64,000 nucleotides of DNA from assembly GCA_024649995.1 (NCBI GenBank), contig JANKMX010000005.1, forward strand, positions 1 through 64,000. The letters are read 5' to 3'. The notes under the pieces were generated by a model. That model saw only the letters and a program-made list of their open reading frames with translations. It was not told the origin of the DNA and did no database searches. Below are positions 7,505 to 16,641 of the stretch, piece by piece (position 1 is the first letter of the stretch; the number at the start of each line of letters is the position of its first letter). A program made the position numbers and the translations under genes. This stretch comes from Gudongella sp. (GTDB lineage: Bacteria > Bacillota > Clostridia > Tissierellales > Tissierellaceae).

Positions 7505-8854
7505 ATGAAACTAGAGCTATTTGATTTTATTGACGAAACGTTGTCCCTTATTGAGGACAAGTCTGATGAGCTGGACAGGGTTGCCGGGGAGCTGGAAAAG
7601 TTCTTCAATGACAGCCTGTTCATAAAGGACCACTTTTTGAATGTAAACTACAGGATAAAATCCTCTGAGAGCCTTAAGGAGAAGATATTAAGGCACAACT
7701 TCTACCTTAAGTACGAAACTCCACAGAAGCTTGTGGATGACCTTTCTGACCTTATCGGGTTCAGGATTGAATGTAGGTTCATAGAGGATGAGGCAAAGAT
7801 ATATGAGGATATAGTCAAGCTTTTCAACAGGCGTGAGGAAGGAGGATACTACACCAATCCCCTCAACGAGAGCATATCCCTGCTACTTGACGAGAAGCAG
7901 CCACAGATACAGAAAAACGGCTTTGAGATCTACAAGATTGACGGAAAGTACTCCAAGGAGGGGGTAGTGGTCAACTTCGAGCTTCAGATCAAGTCAATGG
8001 TAAACGTGTTCTGGGGGGACATAGACCACAGGGTTCTTTACAAGAACTTCAACTACATGCTTACGGAGGATTTCTTCAGGGACATAATGTCATCAATAAA
8101 GGACAACCTTACCATGATCGACAGGCAGCTTATGCTTATATACAATCATCTAAGCAGCATGGATGCCAGCAGCACCCCTGCAAAAAGAGCCCAGATGAAG
8201 AGCCTGCTTTCAAAGATAATCCACGACATATACATTGTAAAGGTTAGGCACGAGGTTGGATTTGTCCTTGATTTCAAGAAGTCGACTGATGTCATAGTCA
8301 ACTTTGTTTTCATGAGGGTTGAGGATGGAAATGGAAGCTACAGCGAAAACTTCCTAAGGGTCATGAACAGGCTTAATGACATAGGCAAGAGCGACATTGA
8401 TTTCAACAACTATATAGAATTTGAAAGGGAGATCGGGTATGGCGACCAGTTCTCAAGAAAGTTTGGAAACAGGATTCTGGATGTTGTGAACAAGGACTTT
8501 CGTTGGAACCTCTTTTTCAAGATCATATATGAAATAGAAGAGGGAACAAATGCGGAGGACTTTGAGGGCTTTATGCACTACCTGAGATATCGTTACCGGG
8601 AGATAGTACAAAGGGCCATGGAGGGAATGAAGCTTCAGGATTCGGACAGGAGCGATATTGAGGACTGTCTCCTCATGTATATCTACGAAAGCTTCTATCC
8701 GGAGGCCAGCATTGACTTCATCAACAACTGCTCCATCGCAGCCCTTGGAAACAGACTACTCCATCTGATTGGACCACTCAACAGCTATGAAGACTGGCTG
8801 AGGAACAGGGAAACCATCAGAGAGGCAATAATTGAAATGGGAATGGTTGAATAG
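7505..8854 (+). CDS. RelA/SpoT-domain protein (putative small alarmone synthetase with long C-terminus)
   Basis: The 449-residue protein carries a (p)ppGpp synthetase-like nucleotidyltransferase domain in its N-terminal half: Y-R-I-K-S-S-E-S-L-K-E-K-I near 50, D-D-L-S-D-L-I-G-F-R-I near 80, and F-E-L-Q-I-K-S followed by W-G-D-I-D-H-R-V-L-Y-K near 160-180. No HD hydrolase, TGS or ACT domain is seen. The C-terminal half is helical and unassigned, making it longer than usual small alarmone synthetases (about 200-250 residues). The ATG at 7505 follows GGGGAGGG and lies 29 bases past the -10 box. Synthetase activity is inferred from the motifs. Confidence 0.75.
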   Translation: MKLELFDFIDETLSLIEDKSDELDRVAGELEKFFNDSLFIKDHFLNVNYRIKSSESLKEKILRHNFYLKYETPQKLVDDLSDLIGFRIECRFIEDEAKIYEDIVKLFNRREEGGYYTNPLNESISLLLDEKQPQIQKNGFEIYKIDGKYSKEGVVVNFELQIKSMVNVFWGDIDHRVLYKNFNYMLTEDFFRDIMSSIKDNLTMIDRQLMLIYNHLSSMDASSTPAKRAQMKSLLSKIIHDIYIVKVRHEVGFVLDFKKSTDVIVNFVFMRVEDGNGSYSENFLRVMNRLNDIGKSDIDFNNYIEFEREIGYGDQFSRKFGNRILDVVNKDFRWNLFFKIIYEIEEGTNAEDFEGFMHYLRYRYREIVQRAMEGMKLQDSDRSDIEDCLLMYIYESFYPEASIDFINNCSIAALGNRLLHLIGPLNSYEDWLRNRETIREAIIEMGMVE

Positions 8855-8924
8855 GAAAAACCAGTGATATTTCACCACTATTTGGGTATCAATGGAAGGG
8901 TAATCAAAAAGAAAGGGTGATCTT

Positions 8925-9416
8925 ATGTTAAAGGAAGAACTTAGTGTAATCAAGCAGGCTATCATGAACGAGGTAGAGGGCTTTGAATTTTACAGGATGG
9001 CAGCCAAGCAGGCAGGGGAAGGTGGAAGCCGGGATGCTTTTCTTGAGCTGGCAGGCGAGGAGAAAAAGCATATAGAATACCTTGAAGCCCTGTTTATAAA
9101 GATCAAGGACGGAATAGAGGACGAGAAGGAAATGGCATTTATGGAGGGTCCTCCATCACCGGGTATATACAAGTGGGACAAGCTTGACAAGGACCTGACT
9201 TCACTGGCCATGTCGGTCTTCAGCATAGGAATCCAAATGGAGAAGGATTCAGTTGACTTCTATACCAAGGCCAAGGAAGAAACTGAAATTGAGCAGGCAA
9301 GAAAGCTTTACGATACATTGATCAAATGGGAAAGAGTACATCTTGAGCAGTTTACAGAGCAGTACAATCTGTACAAGGAAGACTGGTGGGCAGACCAGGG
9401 CTTCGCACCGTTTTAA
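8925..9416 (+). CDS. Ferritin-like / rubrerythrin-type diiron protein
   Basis: This is a 163-residue four-helix-bundle protein. Helix 1 has E-V-E-G-F-E-F-Y, helix 2 E-E-K-K-H-I-E-Y, helix 3 G-I-Q-M-E-K-D-S-V-D-F-Y and helix 4 W-E-R-V-H-L-E-Q-F, giving the E...ExxH pairs that bind a diiron centre. There is no C-terminal rubredoxin CxxC domain, so it belongs to the short ferritin-like family rather than full rubrerythrin. A role in peroxide or iron handling is likely. It precedes the lrgAB-msr operon by 56 bp. Confidence 0.85.
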   Translation: MLKEELSVIKQAIMNEVEGFEFYRMAAKQAGEGGSRDAFLELAGEEKKHIEYLEALFIKIKDGIEDEKEMAFMEGPPSPGIYKWDKLDKDLTSLAMSVFSIGIQMEKDSVDFYTKAKEETEIEQARKLYDTLIKWERVHLEQFTEQYNLYKEDWWADQGFAPF

Positions 9417-9472
9417 GATTCGAAATGACAGGGGCTACCCTGTTATTTCTTTGTAGAAGGGAATGAACAAAG

Positions 9473-9832
9473 ATGACGGCATTGAAACAATTGGGACTGA
9501 TTTTACTGATACTTTGGACAGGGCAGACAGTACAGAGCATTTTTGGACTGTCCCTGCCTGGTAATGTGCTTGGAATGCTTATTCTCCTTGTGCTTCTTCT
9601 CACGGGAATACTGCCCCTTGGGCTGGTCGAGAAAATTTCCGATGTGCTTCTGACCCATCTGACCTTTCTCTTTTTGCCAACGGTGGTTGGTATAATAACC
9701 GTTGCCCACCTTCTGGGGGACAACCTGGTTTGGCTTCTATTGATCCTGGGAGCAAGCCTTGTGGTGGTCATGGTCACAACAGGTCTGACCGTACAGTGGC
9801 TTGTAAGGCGCAGGGAAGGAAAGGAGGACTGA
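9473..9832 (+). CDS. lrgA: CidA/LrgA-family holin-like membrane protein
   Basis: This 119-residue protein has four predicted membrane helices and a charged C-terminus (R-R-R-E-G-K-E). L-G-L-I-L-L-I-L-W-T-G at the N-terminus and F-L-F-L-P-T-V-V-G-I are family-typical. CidA/LrgA proteins form small membrane oligomers that affect autolysis and, in several bacteria, export of pyruvate or other metabolites with LrgB. It is the first gene of a tight six-gene run ending at pepD. The ATG at 9473 is about 12 bases from a modest AGAAGGG site. Confidence 0.85.
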   Translation: MTALKQLGLILLILWTGQTVQSIFGLSLPGNVLGMLILLVLLLTGILPLGLVEKISDVLLTHLTFLFLPTVVGIITVAHLLGDNLVWLLLILGASLVVVMVTTGLTVQWLVRRREGKED

Positions 9833-9836
9833 TGGC

Positions 9837-10535
9837 ATGCATGAGTATATAAATACGCCAATATTTGGAGTGGGCATATCGATTCTTGCATTTGCCATCT
9901 CCAGCTACATTGCAAGGAGAACAAAGATCATGCTTCTTAATCCCCTTCTTGTGGCTATGATAATAATCGTTGGAATCCTCATGGCATTTGACATTGACTA
10001 CCAGACCTACAATCTGGGAGGGCAGATGATAACCTTCTTCCTTGGACCTGCCACGGTTGTGCTTGCGGTGCCTCTCTACAAGCAGAGAGCACTTCTCAAG
10101 GGGAATCTCATTCCCATACTGGTTGGGATTGTAATCGGATCAGCAGCGGGAATCATCTTTGTTGTATTTGCAGGGAAGCTTATTGGACTGGACAGGCTTC
10201 TGGTGGCATCCCTGGTGCCAAGATCAACAACAACCCCAATTGCAATGGAAATTTCCACATTGCTTGATGGAAATCCAGCCTTAACAGCAATTTTTGTATC
10301 GGTAATTGGAATAAGTGGGTATATGTTTGGAGAAAAGCTCTTGAAGCTCTTTGGAGTTGACCATCCAATCGCCAAGGGGATTGGAATCGGAACCACATCC
10401 CATGCGGTTGGAACTGCAAAGGCAATGGAGCTTGGAGAGGTGGAAGGAGCCATGAGCTCACTGGCCATAAGCGTGGCAGGTATTGTCACTGTGCTGATGG
10501 TACCAGGTGTTATATGGCTGTTAAACATTATTTAA
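9837..10535 (+). CDS. lrgB: CidB/LrgB-family membrane protein
   Basis: This 232-residue polytopic protein is the partner of LrgA. Family segments include L-N-P-L-L-V-A near 35, [14 protein letters not shown] near 70, [11 protein letters not shown] near 125 and [10 protein letters not shown] near 186. AAGGAGG at 9821-9827 sets the ATG at 9837; the nearby ATG at 9832 runs into a stop at once. It is co-transcribed with lrgA and lies 13 bases before msrA. Confidence 0.92.
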   Translation: MHEYINTPIFGVGISILAFAISSYIARRTKIMLLNPLLVAMIIIVGILMAFDIDYQTYNLGGQMITFFLGPATVVLAVPLYKQRALLKGNLIPILVGIVIGSAAGIIFVVFAGKLIGLDRLLVASLVPRSTTTPIAMEISTLLDGNPALTAIFVSVIGISGYMFGEKLLKLFGVDHPIAKGIGIGTTSHAVGTAKAMELGEVEGAMSSLAISVAGIVTVLMVPGVIWLLNII

Positions 10536-10548
10536 TGGAGGGATTGCT

Positions 10549-11025
10549 ATGAAGGAAATATATCTGGCAGGAGGATGCTTCTGGGGAGTTGAGGAGTATT
10601 TTTCGAGAATTGAAGGCGTGGTTGACACGGATGTTGGCTATGCAAATGGAAGAAGGGAAAACCCAAGCTATGAGCAGGTTTGCACAGGAACCACAGGCCA
10701 TGCTGAAACAACCTATGTCAAATACGATGAGAATCTTGTATCCCTTGAATTCCTTTTGGAGAAGTTCTTCAAGATAATCGATCCGACCCTTTTGAACAGA
10801 CAGGGTGGAGATATTGGCAACCAGTACAGAACCGGGATATACTATGTTGATCATGGGGATGTACCGGTTATTGAGAAGAAAATGGACCAGGTGAGGGAAG
10901 AATACAGGGAGCCTGTTGTAACTGAAATGGAGCCTCTAAGCTCCTATTATTCAGCAGAGGAATATCACCAGGACTATCTTAAAAAGAATCCAGGCGGCTA
11001 CTGTCACGTGGATATGAGCCTGTAG
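10549..11025 (+). CDS. msrA: Peptide methionine sulfoxide reductase A
   Basis: MsrA reduces methionine-S-sulfoxide in proteins and in free form. At 158 residues it is the compact single-domain type, with the catalytic G-G-C10-F-W-G at the N-terminus and Y-H-Q-D-Y-L near 137. Other cysteines at 45 and about 152 could resolve the disulfide. No MsrB domain is fused. It is followed after 10 bases by a free-methionine-R-sulfoxide reductase gene, so the pair covers both stereoisomers of free methionine sulfoxide. Confidence 0.95.
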   Translation: MKEIYLAGGCFWGVEEYFSRIEGVVDTDVGYANGRRENPSYEQVCTGTTGHAETTYVKYDENLVSLEFLLEKFFKIIDPTLLNRQGGDIGNQYRTGIYYVDHGDVPVIEKKMDQVREEYREPVVTEMEPLSSYYSAEEYHQDYLKKNPGGYCHVDMSL

Positions 11026-11035
11026 GAGGGATAAA

Positions 11036-11539
11036 GTGATCAAGGTTGATGCAGTGGATAAGATGAATGAGGAGGAGAGGCTTAAGTACATGCTTCTCCT
11101 GTTAAAGGGTCAGGTAGGCTCGGAGAAGGACGTTTTGGCAAACATATCAAATGCAACGGCAATCATCAAGGCCTGTGTGGGTGACCTTAACTGGGCAGGC
11201 TTTTATCTGATGAAAAAGGGCGAGCTTGTACTTGGACCCTTCCAGGGGCTGCCCGCCTGCAACAGGATCCAGGTTGGGAAGGGAGTCTGCGGAAGGGCCA
11301 TCGAGGAAGGAAGGAGTCAGCTTGTTCCAGATGTACACCTGTTTCCTGGACACATTGCCTGTGACTCTGCATCCAATTCAGAGCTGGTGGTTCCCATAAT
11401 AAAGAATGGCAAGGCCTATGGGGTCCTGGATATGGACAGTCCATCAAAGAACAGGTTCAAGGACCTTCACAGGGTATACTTTGAGAGGATTGTTGATGTC
11501 TTGAACCAGTACACTGACTGGGAAAAGGTTACGGAATAG
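11036..11539 (+). CDS. msrC: GAF-domain free methionine-R-sulfoxide reductase
   Basis: The 167-residue protein is a single GAF domain of the fRMsr family, which reduces free L-methionine-R-sulfoxide. Diagnostic segments are N-W-A-G-F-Y, L-G-P-F-Q-G-L-P-A-C, G-K-G-V-C-G-R-A, the block F-P-G-H-I-A-C-D-S-A-S-N-S-E and G-V-L-D-M-D-S-P. The three conserved cysteines (PAC, GVCG, HIACD) are all present. The GTG at 11036 follows AGGAGGG immediately after the msrA stop. Confidence 0.92.
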   Translation: MIKVDAVDKMNEEERLKYMLLLLKGQVGSEKDVLANISNATAIIKACVGDLNWAGFYLMKKGELVLGPFQGLPACNRIQVGKGVCGRAIEEGRSQLVPDVHLFPGHIACDSASNSELVVPIIKNGKAYGVLDMDSPSKNRFKDLHRVYFERIVDVLNQYTDWEKVTE

Positions 11540-11564
11540 ATCCTCACAGACTGGAGTTGGATGG

Positions 11565-12863
11565 ATGAGCGGTATTCTCGATTTTAAAAGCATAATTGAA
11601 GACTCAAGGTCTCTTGCCCGAGACCTGATGGATGGTAAAGCTGCAGAGATGACAGTGGAGCATCATGGTGAGGATGTCCTGGATAACAGACTGTATCTTG
11701 GCGACAATCTGGATGCCATGCTCCACCTCCTTGGGGACGGTATGAAGGGTAAAATAGATTTGGTTTATATTGACCCGCCCTTTTTCTCTGGAGCCGACTA
11801 CAAAAGAAGGATCACGGTCGGCAGAGGTGAGGAAAGGCTTGTCTTTTACAACCATGCCTACGGAGATATCTGGGAGGAGGGAATCTCTGAATATCTTAGG
11901 ATGATTTCAGTTCGGTTGTTCCTTATGAGAGACCTGCTCTCGGACAGGGGGACGATATATGTTCATGTTGACGGTAGGACCTCCCACTATCTGAGATTGA
12001 TACTTGATCAGGTTTTCGGCAAGGAACGTTTCCTCAACGAAATCATCTGGTCCTACAAGTCCGGAGGCGCAGGCAGGAGGAGCTTCTCCAAAAAACACGA
12101 CAATATTCTTGTCTACACAAAGACAAAGGACTACATCTTCAACCCCCAAAGGGAGAAATCCTACAACAGGGGGATGAAGCCCTACAGATTCAAGAATGTA
12201 GCAGAGTACCAGGATGACATTGGCTGGTATACCATGGTGAACATGAAGGATGTATGGACACTGGACATGGTTGGGCGGACCTCCTCTGAGAGGGTGGGCT
12301 ATGAAACTCAAAAGCCCGAATCCCTGCTTGAAAGGATAGTCAGGGCATCCTCAGATGAAGGCTCCATTGTGGCTGATTTCTTTATGGGCAGTGGAACAAC
12401 CATCAAGGTGGCCAGGGACCTGGTCAGGGGGTGGATAGGTGCAGACAGCAGCATCCACAGCATCGTCACCTGCAAAAGGAGGATTGGGCCTTCAGAGGGT
12501 CTTAGGCTGTGCCATAGGCTTGTGCCGGGTGATTCAAGGCTGGATTTCAAGGCTAGAGCCTCAAGAAAAGGAGAGGCTTTGGAGCTTTCAATAGAGAATA
12601 TGAGATTGGACAGTGAGGCAATCGGAAAGGACGCATCAGATCCGGACCTTGCAATAAGGCTCCTAAAGGAAAGACCACAGACCTATATTGACTATCTTGG
12701 TCTGTATGGAATAAAGGACAACATAGAAACAATTGGTGAGTGGTATGGTCAGGATGTGGAGCTGGGATTCCTCATAGAGGATTTTCCTCGAAAATATGAC
12801 CGTATCATGATCAGAATGATAGATATATTTGGAAACATTGCTGAGAGAGAATTGGAGGTATAG
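11565..12863 (+). CDS. Site-specific DNA methyltransferase, beta-class (orphan)
   Basis: The 432-residue protein has amino-methyltransferase motifs in beta-class order. Catalytic motif IV, D70-P-P-F73, precedes the AdoMet-binding motif I, D-F-F-M-G-S-G-T-T, at 271-279. It should methylate adenine N6 or cytosine N4 in a specific DNA site. L-V-Y-I-D-P-P-F and R-L-F-L-M-R-D-L-L are typical of type III-like or Mod-like enzymes, though it is shorter than most Mod subunits. The region after 300 is unassigned and may hold target recognition. No restriction gene lies nearby. It sits between msrC and pepD with 25- and 1-base gaps, so it seems part of that operon. Confidence 0.85.
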   Translation: MSGILDFKSIIEDSRSLARDLMDGKAAEMTVEHHGEDVLDNRLYLGDNLDAMLHLLGDGMKGKIDLVYIDPPFFSGADYKRRITVGRGEERLVFYNHAYGDIWEEGISEYLRMISVRLFLMRDLLSDRGTIYVHVDGRTSHYLRLILDQVFGKERFLNEIIWSYKSGGAGRRSFSKKHDNILVYTKTKDYIFNPQREKSYNRGMKPYRFKNVAEYQDDIGWYTMVNMKDVWTLDMVGRTSSERVGYETQKPESLLERIVRASSDEGSIVADFFMGSGTTIKVARDLVRGWIGADSSIHSIVTCKRRIGPSEGLRLCHRLVPGDSRLDFKARASRKGEALELSIENMRLDSEAIGKDASDPDLAIRLLKERPQTYIDYLGLYGIKDNIETIGEWYGQDVELGFLIEDFPRKYDRIMIRMIDIFGNIAERELEV

Positions 12864-12864
12864 T

Positions 12865-14307
12865 ATGAGAAAAACCGAAGGACTAAAGCCAGACAGAGTT
12901 TTTCACTATTTTGAGGACCTGACCAGAATTCCACGCTGCTCCTACCATGAACAGAGGGTGAGTGATTACCTTAAGAGCGTTGGAGAGGGACTGGGACTTG
13001 AGGTGATTCAGGACGAGGCCCTGAACATCATAATAAGAAAGCCTGGTACAAAGGGCTATGAGGACAAGCCTGTGGTTATTATCCAGGGTCATATGGACAT
13101 GGTGTGCGAAAAGGCAGACGACTGTGACATTGACTTTTCAAGGGACCCAATTCCCTTTGAGGTGGATGGGGACTTCTTGGTTGCAAGGGAGACAACACTT
13201 GGGGCGGACAATGGTATAGCCGTAGCCATGGGGCTTGCTATACTTGAGGCGGAGGATATTCCACACCCACCACTTGAGCTTCTCATAACAACAAACGAGG
13301 AATCTGGAATGACTGGAGCCAAGGAGCTGGATGTTAACAATCTAAAGGGTAAAATCCTAGTCAACATAGATTCCGAGGAGGAGGGAACCCTTCTTGTAAG
13401 CTGTGCAGGAGGAACCAGGCTGATGGTGACGGCACCTGTCCAGTGGATGGAGGACAGTAAAAAGTCTTATGAATTGAGGATCAGCGGCCTCAAGGGTGGA
13501 CATTCAGGAATGGAGATAGACAAGGGCAGGGGAAATTCCAACAGACTTCTTGCAAGGGTCCTTGCTGGGATGAAGGACCTGGAGTATGACCTTCTCCATA
13601 TTGAGGGAGGCTCAAAATCCAATGCCATCCCCAGACTGTCAATAGCCAGGCTTTCCTTGGATGATGAAAATCTTGGGAAAGCCAGGGCAATGGTTGAGAA
13701 GTACCAGGAGGCCTTCAGGAAGGAGCTTGCAGCAAGTGATGATGGAGTTTTGGTTACCCTCCAGGAAGCAGACCATTCCGGCAAGGCCATGACCAGAAAA
13801 ATCAGGGACAGGATCATAGCCGCAATGCTGCTTATTCCAACTGGGGTTCAATCCATGAGCCAGGATATTGAAGGTCTTGTGGAAAGCTCCAACAACATGG
13901 GGGTTGTGACAACCCTGGAGGATAAGGTGACCATAGAGAACGCAATCAGGAGCTCAGTGAAGACCCTGAAGGAGTATATTGCTGGCCAGATAGGAACACT
14001 GGCTGATTCCCTTGAACTCCAGTGGGAAACCTCCGGAGACTATCCAGCATGGGAGTACAGGAAGGATTCCTACATCAGGGATGTCTTCATCCAGGCCCAC
14101 AAGGAGATAACCGGCAAGGATCCCAAGGTTGAGGCAATACATGCCGGCCTTGAGTGCGGGCTCTTTGACGAGGTCATGGAGGATGTTGACATGATATCCC
14201 TGGGACCCAACATGGCAGGGGTCCATGCACCTGGAGAGAGGCTGAGCATATCCTCCACAGAGAGGACCTATGGTCTGCTTCTTGAGGCACTGAAAAAAAT
14301 AAATTAA
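12865..14307 (+). CDS. pepD: Aminoacyl-histidine dipeptidase (PepD, M20 family)
   Basis: This is a cytosolic zinc peptidase of 480 residues that cleaves dipeptides such as Xaa-His. Metal-site segments are I-Q-G-H-M-D-M-V-C-E near 75, L-G-A-D-N-G-I-A near 113 and T-N-E-E-S-G-M-T-G-A near 145. H-A-G-L-E-C-G near the C-terminus supplies another ligand. The ATG at 12865, after TTGGAGG and one base past the methyltransferase stop, is preferred to the in-frame ATG at 12829 inside that gene. It fits a peptide- or amino-acid-fermenting lifestyle. Confidence 0.94.
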   Translation: MRKTEGLKPDRVFHYFEDLTRIPRCSYHEQRVSDYLKSVGEGLGLEVIQDEALNIIIRKPGTKGYEDKPVVIIQGHMDMVCEKADDCDIDFSRDPIPFEVDGDFLVARETTLGADNGIAVAMGLAILEAEDIPHPPLELLITTNEESGMTGAKELDVNNLKGKILVNIDSEEEGTLLVSCAGGTRLMVTAPVQWMEDSKKSYELRISGLKGGHSGMEIDKGRGNSNRLLARVLAGMKDLEYDLLHIEGGSKSNAIPRLSIARLSLDDENLGKARAMVEKYQEAFRKELAASDDGVLVTLQEADHSGKAMTRKIRDRIIAAMLLIPTGVQSMSQDIEGLVESSNNMGVVTTLEDKVTIENAIRSSVKTLKEYIAGQIGTLADSLELQWETSGDYPAWEYRKDSYIRDVFIQAHKEITGKDPKVEAIHAGLECGLFDEVMEDVDMISLGPNMAGVHAPGERLSISSTERTYGLLLEALKKIN

Positions 14308-14376
14308 GTTTTCACTTGTATAAGATACCCCAAATAAGGTACTATTACAGTAGAATATAAGAAAAGGAGAATGATG

Positions 14377-14733
14377 ATGAGCGATAACAAACACGTGCAC
14401 GACGAACACTGCAACCATGACCACGACCACGATCATGACCACGAGCATGAGGAGATGGAGATTATAACCCTTACACTTGACGATGACTCTGAGCTTGAGT
14501 GTGCAGTAATAGGAATATTCGAGGTAGAGGACAAGGAGTTCATAGCCCTTCTTCCACTTGGCAATGAAGAAGAGGAAGAGGAGGACGAGGTTCTTCTATA
14601 CGAATACAAGGAGCTTGGTGAAGAGGAATTCGAGCTTGCCTTGATTGAGGACGAAGAGGAGTTTGATCTTGTGTCAGAAGCATTCTATGCTCTTTACACT
14701 GACGAGGATGAGGACGAGGAAGACGAAGAATAA
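14377..14733 (+). CDS. DUF1292 protein with His/Asp-rich N-terminus
   Basis: The small acidic protein (118 residues from the ATG at 14377) has a DUF1292 core (about 25-110) known from YrzB-like proteins of Firmicutes, function unknown. It begins with a His/Asp stretch (alternating H-D from about residue 14) that could bind metal ions, and ends in a run of Asp/Glu. Three ATGs follow AAGGAG in a row (14371, 14374, 14377); only the third has normal spacing. In many Firmicutes the family lies near the Holliday resolvase gene; that context is absent here. Confidence 0.85.
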   Translation: MSDNKHVHDEHCNHDHDHDHDHEHEEMEIITLTLDDDSELECAVIGIFEVEDKEFIALLPLGNEEEEEEDEVLLYEYKELGEEEFELALIEDEEEFDLVSEAFYALYTDEDEDEEDEE

Positions 14734-14744
14734 TCCAATCTGGG

Positions 14745-14774
14745 AGTACCTTGCAGCTGCAAGGTACTTTCTTG
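14745..14774 (+). terminator. Perfect-palindrome terminator after the DUF1292 gene
   Basis: A 24-nt perfect palindrome at 14745-14768 (arms of AGTACCTTGCAG and its complement) is followed by a TTTCTT tract. It lies directly in front of the HAD gene, whose TTG start at 14793 is just past it. Confidence 0.7.
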
Positions 14775-14792
14775 CAATTTGAGGTGAGACCC

Positions 14793-15626
14793 TTGTATAG
14801 ACTTATTGCCATAGACCTTGATGGGACATTGCTAAACAGCAGCAAAAAAATATCCGATGAGAACAGGGAAGCCGTAAATCGACTGATAGGGCTGGGCTAT
14901 CAGGTTGTCATAGCCACGGGAAGAAGATACTATTCCGCCAAAATGCTTGTGAAGGAGCTGGACAGCCACCTTGTTATCATGGCAAACAACGGAAACATCG
15001 TGAGGAGCTCCCTGGATGATGTTGTCCTCAAATCCAAGTTCCTGGACAGGGAATCATACCTGGATATTCTCAAGGAGGCCAAGGACCACAGGCTTCGTGG
15101 GATTGTCCATGTTGACAGGTACCTTGAGGGGATAGACATGGTTGTTGAGCAGGATGACCTTTACAAGGAGCATCTGAGATATCTGACTGAACAGGACAAG
15201 AGATATCTGATACTTCCTGAGAAGGAAATCTACAAGCTTGATAGGGTCCTTGCAGTTGTATTCCCGGGAGACTATGAGGTTGTCAAGACCTTCAGCGACA
15301 CAATTGGTCAGAAGTATCCCGACAGGTACAGCTCCCACGTCCTGGAGAACATATACATAGCAGAGGCCATGTATGAGGCAATGAATCCGGGAGGAAGCAA
15401 GTGGAAGACCCTCAATGAGTATGCTGAGTCAATTGGGATAAAGCGTGAGGAGATAATCGCAATCGGTGATGACAACAATGATGTTGATATGATCCTAAAT
15501 GCGGGACTTGGAATAGCCATGAGGAATGGCAGCAATCTTGCAAAGTCTGCAGCTGATATAGTGACGGAAAGGGACAATGACCATTCCGGTCTGGCCCATG
15601 TCCTGGAAAAGGTTCTTAAATTTTAG
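14793..15626 (+). CDS. Cof-type HAD-superfamily phosphatase
   Basis: The 277-residue protein has HAD motif I I-D-L-D-G-T-L-L, motif II V-I-A-T-G-R, and motifs III/IV in K-W-K-T-L and G-D-D-N-N-D-V-D-M near the C-terminus. The large C2 cap between them marks the Cof/YwpJ subgroup, which acts on sugar phosphates, flavin nucleotides or similar small phosphates. The TTG at 14793 behind GAGGTGAG (14781-14788) is the best start; earlier in-frame codons lie inside the terminator palindrome. The gene is 15 bases before the radical SAM gene. Confidence 0.85.
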   Translation: MYRLIAIDLDGTLLNSSKKISDENREAVNRLIGLGYQVVIATGRRYYSAKMLVKELDSHLVIMANNGNIVRSSLDDVVLKSKFLDRESYLDILKEAKDHRLRGIVHVDRYLEGIDMVVEQDDLYKEHLRYLTEQDKRYLILPEKEIYKLDRVLAVVFPGDYEVVKTFSDTIGQKYPDRYSSHVLENIYIAEAMYEAMNPGGSKWKTLNEYAESIGIKREEIIAIGDDNNDVDMILNAGLGIAMRNGSNLAKSAADIVTERDNDHSGLAHVLEKVLKF

Positions 15627-15641
15627 AAGTAGAGGTGCAAT

Positions 15642-16592
15642 GTGGAAAAGGAAGTATATAAGGCATATTCAAGCTATCTGAAGGACAAATACGGAGAGAA
15701 GGTGTATAAGCTCCCCGTCAAGCTGCCCCTGACATGCCCTAATCGTGACGGTAACCTGAGCAAAGGCGGATGTACCTTCTGCGGTGAGGAGGGAGGGTCT
15801 TTTGAGAACCTGTCTTCATGCTTGTCCGTGGAGGACCAGCTGTCCAGGAACAGGGACCATATAGGCAAGAAATACAAGGCAAAAAAATTCATTGCATACT
15901 TTCAGAATTTTTCCAACACATACATGCCCCTGGAGGATTTCAAGACCTATATAAATCAGGCATTACAGGAGGATATCGTTGGAATTTCAATATCCACAAG
16001 ACCTGATTGCATCAATTCGAAATATTTGCAATTTTTAAGTGATATCCAGTATAATAAGGGTATAGATATAACAATCGAGTTGGGGCTGCAAACCGTCAAC
16101 TATCATAGTCTCAGGAAGGTGAATAGAGGCCATGGACTGGCTGAGTTCATAGAGGCGGTAATCAATATCAGGGCATATGGACTTAGGTCATGCGCCCATG
16201 TTATTCTTAACCTACCCTGGGATGACATGACTGATGTGATGGAAACCGCAAGGGTGATTTCCGCTCTTGGTGTTAACGAGGTAAAGCTTCACAGTCTCTA
16301 CTTGATGGAGAACACAATTCTTGCAGCACAGTATGAAAAAGGTGAATTTGAGCTTCATTCCAGAGAGGAGTACATCAAGAGGGCAATAACCTTTTTGGAG
16401 TATCTGGATCCCGAAATAGTGGTGCAGAGAATCATCGGGAGGGCTCCTGAGGAAGGCGCGATTTTTGTCAACTGGCAGGAATCCTGGTGGAAGATCAGGG
16501 ATGAGATAGTTCACCGCATGAAGCATGAAAATACTTGCCAAGGGAAAAGATTCGACTACCTTGGTGGCAAAGCCTTAGGAATCTTTAATTAA
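15642..16592 (+). CDS. TIGR01212-family radical SAM protein (YtqA-like)
   Basis: The 316-residue protein has an Elp3-like radical SAM core. The cluster motif is the family-specific long form C-P-N-R-D-G...G-G-C-T-F-C, rather than plain CxxxCxxC. It also has I-S-T-R-P-D-C and E-L-G-L-Q-T, typical of the TIGR01212 group. YtqA relatives are uncharacterised or linked to RNA or small-molecule modification. The GTG at 15642 has AGAGGTG upstream; the ATG two bases earlier is out of frame. Confidence 0.88.
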   Translation: MEKEVYKAYSSYLKDKYGEKVYKLPVKLPLTCPNRDGNLSKGGCTFCGEEGGSFENLSSCLSVEDQLSRNRDHIGKKYKAKKFIAYFQNFSNTYMPLEDFKTYINQALQEDIVGISISTRPDCINSKYLQFLSDIQYNKGIDITIELGLQTVNYHSLRKVNRGHGLAEFIEAVINIRAYGLRSCAHVILNLPWDDMTDVMETARVISALGVNEVKLHSLYLMENTILAAQYEKGEFELHSREEYIKRAITFLEYLDPEIVVQRIIGRAPEEGAIFVNWQESWWKIRDEIVHRMKHENTCQGKRFDYLGGKALGIFN

Positions 16593-16641
16593 TCATCTGA
16601 AGAAGGATAAAATTAAGACAAGAAAGGTAAGGTGGTTTATC

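Noticed and set aside
12829-12864. Upstream start for pepD
   Set aside because: This in-frame extension lies within the methyltransferase gene; ATG 12865 has the RBS.
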